Below, one piece after another: positions 4,846 through 8,978 of a stretch of 8,978 bases of DNA. Each line of letters begins with the position of its first letter. The stretch's first letter is position 1. Source of the DNA: DATGIQ01 sp035295665 (GTDB taxonomy: Bacteria; Planctomycetota; Planctomycetia; Gemmatales; Gemmataceae); contig DATGIQ010000374.1 in NCBI GenBank assembly GCA_035295665.1, positions 1-8,978 on the forward strand, written 5' to 3'. The position numbers were made by a program, and so were the translations under genes. Under the pieces are notes generated by a model. It did no database searches and was not told the origin of the DNA. It was given only the letters and a program-made list of their open reading frames with translations.

Positions 4846-7800
4846 TCACGGCTGCTGAGTATCGCCGTTGATGGGCCGGAAGACGCTGAGGCCTTCGTTG
4901 CGGAGCATGGAGTTGGTGCCCCATGGCTCCCCACCCGAGGCAAAGGTGTTTGCCGCCTGGAGGATCTGGAAGACATCGAGCACCGTGAAGTTCGGAACCC
5001 CGAAGGCGGCGCCGTTAAACCCAACGTTGAACGAATACGCCCCCATGCCGAACGTGTTCACCGTCAAGCTATACGGCGGTGTACCGGCCACCGGGCCACC
5101 CAGGCTCAGGGTGGTGGCGAACTCGTACAGGGCAGCCGACAGCACCGACGCATCCAGCATGTTCGTGTTGAACTGGTGGAACAGGCCCAGGTAGTAGATG
5201 GCGATCTGCGAATTGGTGAAGCTGCCCAGATTCACCGCTCCCCCGGCACCGCCATAGAGTTTGGGGAAGGTGCTGGCCAGCCACTGTCCCAAGGTTTGGC
5301 CTCCGGCCGTCAGGCCAAAGCGGCGGAGCAATTCTTGACCCACGATGCCGGCCCAGAAGCCGGAGGTCTTGGTCTGCACATTCCCTTGGAAGAACAGGCC
5401 CAAGCTGCCGACGCTAAACGTCTCGCTGACTGGCGTGGTGACGCCCTCATGGCTGATGTTGACAACCAGCGTATACGTGCCATTGGCCGCATAGGTATGG
5501 TTGCCGCTGACGGTAAAGGCCGCAGTCTTGGAGCCAGCGCCCCCGGTATAGCTGAGCACGCCGGTCGTGGTATCGAGTGCCGTGCCATCCCCCCAGTTGA
5601 TGCTCACGATCTTGTAATGATTCGCGATCGTCCCGGTATTGTCCGAAGCATTGGGCTCGGCACCGCCGGGATCGGTGAACGTGGCCACCGCCTGGCTGAA
5701 CAACGGGGACCCAGCGGTGACGCTGACCGCCACCGCGGTGCCCACCAACGCAGGATCGGATACCGTGGCCGTACTGCTCACCGTCTGCGCGGTCGTATTC
5801 TCGTGGCTGATGGTCACGGTGATCGCATAGGCCCCTTCTTCACCATAACTATGGCTGGCGCTGACCGTGAAGGTCGTGCCGGAGAGGGTGATCGTGCCGG
5901 CCGTAGCCGCGGTACCGTCGCTCCAGCTGATGCTGGCACTGTAGTCCGCCGGCGCCTCTGGCCCACCCGGATCGGTAAAGGTAGCCACTGTCTGCGAGGA
6001 CGAAGCAGAGCCCTCGGCAGCGCTGACCGAGAAGCCGCCGTTGGCCACCACGTTGGGATTGCTGATCGTCGCGGTGGCGGTCACCGTCTGCGGCGTCGTG
6101 CTCTCATGGCTGATGGTTGCCGTGATGGTGAAGGCGCCTTCGTCGGCATAGGCATGAGTGCCGCTGACGGTGAACGTGGTGCCCAGCAGGGTGATCGTGC
6201 CGGCCGTGGCGGCGGTGCCATCCCCCCAGGTGATCGTGGCACTGTAGTCAGAGAGCGTCTCCGGCCCACCCGGATCGGTGAAGGTGGCCACCATCTGGGT
6301 GCCCAAGGCAGTCCCTTCGGCCGCACTGAAGGCAAAGCCGCCGCTGGCGACCACATTGGGGTTCGCTACGCTGGCCGCGCCGGTTACGCTCTGCGGCGCG
6401 GTGCTCTCATGGTTGATGGTGACGGTGATGGTATAGGTGCCTTCGTCGCCATAGGTATGGTTGCCGCTGACGGTGAAGGTCGAGCCGCTGAAGCTGATCG
6501 TGCCCGTCTGCGTTGAGGTGTTATCCCCCCAGTTAATGGTAGCGCTATAGTGCGTGCCGTCATTGGCCTCTGCCCCACCCGGATCGGTAAAGGTGGCCAC
6601 CATCTGCGTGACTGACAGGCTGCCTTCGCTGGCGCTAAAGGCAGAGCCGCCGGTGGCGATCACATTGGGATCGGATACCGTGGCAGTGCTGGTGGCGGTT
6701 TGCGGGGTGGTATTCTCATGGCCGACGGTCACGGTGATGGTGTAGGTCCCTTCCTCGGCATACGTATGGCTGCCCGTGACCGAGAAGGTGGTGCTCCCCG
6801 AAAGCAACACGATATTGCCGGCCGTGGCGGCGGTGCTATCCCCCCAGTTGATGCTGACGGTGTAGTCAGAGAGCGTCTCTGGCCCAGCCGGATCGGTGAA
6901 GGTGGCCACCATCTGGGTGCCCAAGGCAGCCCCTTCGGCCGCACTGAAGGCAAAGCCACCGCTGGCCGTCACAGGCGGATTGGAAACCGTCACGATCGTG
7001 GACGCTGTCTGCGCCGCCGTGGTCTCATGGCCGATGGTCACGGTGATGGTGTAGGCCCCTTCCTCGGCATAGGTATGGCTGCCCGTGACCGTGAAGGCGG
7101 TACTGCCGCCAGGCAAGGAGATGCTGCCGGTCGTCGCCGCGCTGCCGTCGCCCCAGGTGATGCTGGCACTGTAGTCGGAGAGCGTCTCCGGCCCACCCGG
7201 ATCGGTGAAGGTGGCCACCTTTTGCGCGGTGAAGCCGCTGCCCTCGACGGCACTGAAGGAGAAGCCGCCGCTGGCCGCCACAGGCGGATTGGAAACCGTG
7301 GCCGTACTGGTCACCGTCTGCGCGGTCGTGGTCTCATGGTTGATCGTCACCGTGATGGTATACGTGCCTTCCTCGGCATAGGTATGGCTGCCCTGGACGG
7401 TGAAGGTCGTGCCGCTCTGGGAGAGGTTGCCTACCGTAGCCGGGCCGCCGTCGCCCCAGGTGATGCTGGCACTGTAGTCGGAGAGCGTCTCCGGCCCAGC
7501 CGGATCGGTGAAGGTGGCTACCGTCTGCGCGGCGGAAGCGGTTCCTTCGCTGGCGCTGAAGGCAAAGCTGCCGGTGGCTACGACGTTGGGATTGGACACG
7601 GTGACCGTGAAGGTCTTCTGACCGGTATCGCCATCGGCATCGGAGAGCTGGACCGTGACAGCGTAGCTGCCTTCGTCCGTGAAGGTGTGCATCTGGCTGG
7701 GAATGGCCCCCTGGCTGTTGAGCGTGAGCGTGCTGGAACTGCCATCGCCCCAGAGGATCGTGACCGTATAGCTGCTCAAGGGTGCCTGGTCGGTGAAGGA

Positions 7801-8978
7801 GGCGAGATTGACGGAGAGGGCGGTCCCTTCGACGGCTGCCTGGTTCGCCGGGGCCGTAGAGACGATCTGGTCTTCGAAGGCTCCGATATCGATGACGCCG
7901 TTGATGATGCGGGCAAAGGTCGAATCCCGCTGGTCGGTAGCTGCAGCGCCGTTATTATCCCCAACGTCCACCGCAGGGTTGTTGGGGAAGCTCGGATCGC
8001 CGGGGAGGGCGAAGCCCAAGGCCATCGTCTGGGTTGGGCCGCCGTTATTGGCCGGCGCCAACAGCCGCGGGTTCATGTTCAGGATGTCGCTGGCTGCAAA
8101 GCCGGAGCCGCCCGCTGAGTTGCCGATCAGGTTGTGCCCCTGGGAACCAATGTTCCCCATGACATCTCCGCCGGCGTTGCCCGAGAGGATCGTGTTCCGG
8201 GTGCTGAACGTCACTCCGTTGTTGAACAAGCCGCCCCCGCCGAGATTGTTGGCCAGCGTGACACTGAGGAGCGTGATGGTGCCGCCGCCTTGACCAGACA
8301 CGGTGCCGAAGGCTCCAGAGGTGTTGCCCGTGATGGTGCTGTTGGCGATGGTCGTCGACGCCACGGCCAGGAACTGATCGATGGCGGATACGTTGCCCGG
8401 AGTATGGTTGCCCGAGAGGATGCTATTGCTGATGGTCAACGTGGCCTCGTTGAAGATGCCCGCGGCACCGTTGTGCGCCGAGTTGCCCGAGATGGTCGAG
8501 TTGGTGATGGTCAGCTTCCCGAAGTTGATGATCCCGCCGGCGTAATTCGGGGCATAGCTATTGGAAATCGTGACATTGTTCAGCGCCAGCGTTCCGGAGT
8601 TATAAATGGCGCCGCCATTGAAGCCCGACCGACCCTGGGTGATGGTCATGCCGGAGATGCTGGCCGTGACGAGCTCGTTGATCGAGAACACTACATTGCT
8701 GTTGTTGCCGTTGAGCGTCAGAGCGCTGGGACCGGTGACGCCGGGGCCCATGATCGTTTCTGGCACGTTGGTGTTGTATAGTCTCAGAAACGTGAAAGAC
8801 CCGTTGATGGCCAGGGTGATGGTCTGCGGGGTGGAGAAGACGCCGGTGGTGTCGAACATGACCACGTTGGGCGTGCTGTTGGGCACGAGCGGGTTGCTGC
8901 TACTGTTGGCCCACTCGATCGCTTCCCGCAGCGTGCCGATATTCGAAGAATCGCCGACAAGGCCGCCGATGAAGTTGG
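4846..8978 (-). CDS. Giant secreted-type protein: beta-helix, anchor-Q-like segment, eight PKD-like repeats, C-terminal module (partial, 5' end off window)
   Basis: The frame is open from the right edge to a TGA at 4846-4848, giving 1376 codons with no convincing start; a GTG at 8886 is internal, because the 30 upstream codons read as conserved sequence (GTLREAIEWAN). Numbered from the first complete codon (8976): residues about 1-290 resemble a right-handed beta-helix with turns such as LTITNSTISGNSA; about 280-370 match the 'choice-of-anchor Q' pattern (HNLIGN, NGGPTQTMAL, DQRDS, IDIGAFE); 371-1190 hold eight PKD-like Ig repeats (371-464, 465-565, 566-668, 669-771, 772-874, 875-975, 976-1076, 1077-1190) built around WGDG and HTYAEEGTYTITVTI; about 1191-1376 form a terminal module containing GQTLGQWLASTFPKLYG, AYSFNVGFNGAAFGV and GGEPWG. 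The signal peptide would lie outside the window. There is no dockerin-like, LPXTG or C-terminal helix anchor. The role is probably cell-surface or extracellular adhesion or structure, inferred from architecture. From memory, similar terminal modules recur in planctomycete surface proteins. Confidence 0.88.
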   Translation of the reverse strand, partial: NFIGGLVGDSSNIGTLREAIEWANSSSNPLVPNSTPNVVMFDTTGVFSTPQTITLAINGSFTFLRLYNTNVPETIMGPGVTGPSALTLNGNNSNVVFSINELVTASISGMTITQGRSGFNGGAIYNSGTLALNNVTISNSYAPNYAGGIINFGKLTITNSTISGNSAHNGAAGIFNEATLTISNSILSGNHTPGNVSAIDQFLAVASTTIANSTITGNTSGAFGTVSGQGGGTITLLSVTLANNLGGGGLFNNGVTFSTRNTILSGNAGGDVMGNIGSQGHNLIGNSAGGSGFAASDILNMNPRLLAPANNGGPTQTMALGFALPGDPSFPNNPAVDVGDNNGAAATDQRDSTFARIINGVIDIGAFEDQIVSTAPANQAAVEGTALSVNLASFTDQAPLSSYTVTILWGDGSSSTLTLNSQGAIPSQMHTFTDEGSYAVTVQLSDADGDTGQKTFTVTVSNPNVVATGSFAFSASEGTASAAQTVATFTDPAGPETLSDYSASITWGDGGPATVGNLSQSGTTFTVQGSHTYAEEGTYTITVTINHETTTAQTVTSTATVSNPPVAASGGFSFSAVEGSGFTAQKVATFTDPGGPETLSDYSASITWGDGSAATTGSISLPGGSTAFTVTGSHTYAEEGAYTITVTIGHETTAAQTASTIVTVSNPPVTASGGFAFSAAEGAALGTQMVATFTDPAGPETLSDYTVSINWGDSTAATAGNIVLLSGSTTFSVTGSHTYAEEGTYTITVTVGHENTTPQTATSTATVSDPNVIATGGSAFSASEGSLSVTQMVATFTDPGGAEANDGTHYSATINWGDNTSTQTGTISFSGSTFTVSGNHTYGDEGTYTITVTINHESTAPQSVTGAASVANPNVVASGGFAFSAAEGTALGTQMVATFTDPGGPETLSDYSATITWGDGTAATAGTITLLGTTFTVSGTHAYADEGAFTITATISHESTTPQTVTATATISNPNVVANGGFSVSAAEGSASSSQTVATFTDPGGPEAPADYSASISWSDGTAATAGTITLSGTTFTVSASHSYGEEGAYAITVTISHENTTAQTVSSTATVSDPALVGTAVAVSVTAGSPLFSQAVATFTDPGGAEPNASDNTGTIANHYKIVSINWGDGTALDTTTGVLSYTGGAGSKTAAFTVSGNHTYAANGTYTLVVNISHEGVTTPVSETFSVGSLGLFFQGNVQTKTSGFWAGIVGQELLRRFGLTAGGQTLGQWLASTFPKLYGGAGGAVNLGSFTNSQIAIYYLGLFHQFNTNMLDASVLSAALYEFATTLSLGGPVAGTPPYSLTVNTFGMGAYSFNVGFNGAAFGVPNFTVLDVFQILQAANTFASGGEPWGTNSMLRNEGLSVFRPINGDTQQP
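4849..5406 (-). other. C-terminal module of the giant protein, shared with the left-edge gene
   Basis: About 186 residues follow the last repeat. They begin near SLGLFFQGNVQTKTSGFWAG, continue through an alpha-helical-looking stretch (IVGQELLRRFG, GQTLGQWLASTFPKLYG, ASVLSAALYEFATTLSLGG) and then a glycine/aromatic-rich part (YSLTVNTFGMGAYSFNVGF) and end in FQILQAANTFASGGEPWG with LRNEG and SVF. The last part recurs in the plus-strand fragment at 3-143 with 32 of 46 identities. From memory, modules with W...GQ.L, ALG.WLA.TFPNLYG and FNVG..GAAFGV occur at the ends of other planctomycete surface proteins; I cannot name a defined family. Its terminal position suggests a sorting, secretion or wall-binding role, which is inference. 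Confidence 0.7.
5407..7866 (-). repeat. Tandem array of eight PKD-like repeat units within the giant gene
   Basis: Units from N- to C-terminus: R1 7585-7866, R2 7282-7584, R3 6973-7281, R4 6664-6972, R5 6355-6663, R6 6052-6354, R7 5749-6051, R8 5407-5748. R2-R7 are regular, 303 or 309 bp each, and begin V-x-A-x-G followed by SA.EG. They then share VATFTDPxG, a WGDG-like strand, HTYAEEGTYTITVTI-like and a closing VSNP/VSDP. R1 is a divergent, more classical PKD unit (DEGSYAVTVQLSDADGD). R8 is longer because of an insertion around SDNTGTIANHYKIVS. The WGDG core varies: WGDS in R4, WGDN in R5, WSDG in R7. Several units are also highly similar as DNA. Confidence 0.9.

Noticed and set aside
5407..7584. 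A CRISPR-like or satellite reading of the 303-309 bp periodicity
   Set aside because: The period keeps one reading frame and encodes a conserved Ig-like unit, so it is a coding domain array.
5176..8118. Long plus-strand open frames opposite the giant gene (for example 5176-6516 and 6700-8118)
   Set aside because: Their translations are repetitive, glycine/arginine/aspartate-rich strings that copy the repeat period of the minus-strand gene. They are antisense shadows of a GC-rich repeat array.

Overview
The window looks like a chromosomal segment from a GC-rich planctomycete or close relative. That is an inference from family resemblance: ABC permeases beginning MPIFDQGYQHWEG, and a giant secreted-type protein that joins a right-handed beta-helix, a 'choice-of-anchor Q'-like segment, tandem PKD-like repeats and a distinctive C-terminal module. 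No RNA gene, CRISPR array, insertion sequence or recognisable transposase is visible.

Layout. (i) 1-143, plus strand: the last 46 codons of a gene whose C-terminus is a clear paralogue of the giant protein's C-terminus, with a hairpin right at its stop codon. (ii) 144-451: a convergent intergenic stretch with no supportable gene. (iii) 452-4408, minus strand: a compact four-gene operon, read right to left as ATPase A (3497-4408), permease A (2244-3476), ATPase B (1321-2247) and permease B (452-1324). The last three genes are joined by 4-nt stop/start overlaps. (iv) 4409-4845: about 440 bases holding a good ribosome binding site for ATPase A, a weak small ORF, and two tandem strong stem-loops just downstream of the giant gene. 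(v) 4846-8978, minus strand: the giant gene, running off the right edge without a start codon. At least 1376 residues are visible: beta-helix, anchor-Q-like segment, eight PKD-like repeats (six of them regular 101-103 residue units), and a roughly 185-residue C-terminal module shared with the left-edge fragment.

Function. The operon encodes two nucleotide-binding subunits and two six-helix ABC-2 type membrane subunits, so it can form one heteromeric exporter or two related ones; the substrate is not readable from sequence. The two repeat proteins are probably exported or surface proteins. They face each other across the ABC operon and share a terminal domain. Whether operon and surface proteins work together is open; proximity is the only evidence.

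Most worth a second look: the shared C-terminal module on both sides of the exporter operon; the tandem stem-loops whose imperfect base pairs all become G-U pairs only on the minus strand; and the patchwork near-identity between non-adjacent repeats of the giant gene.
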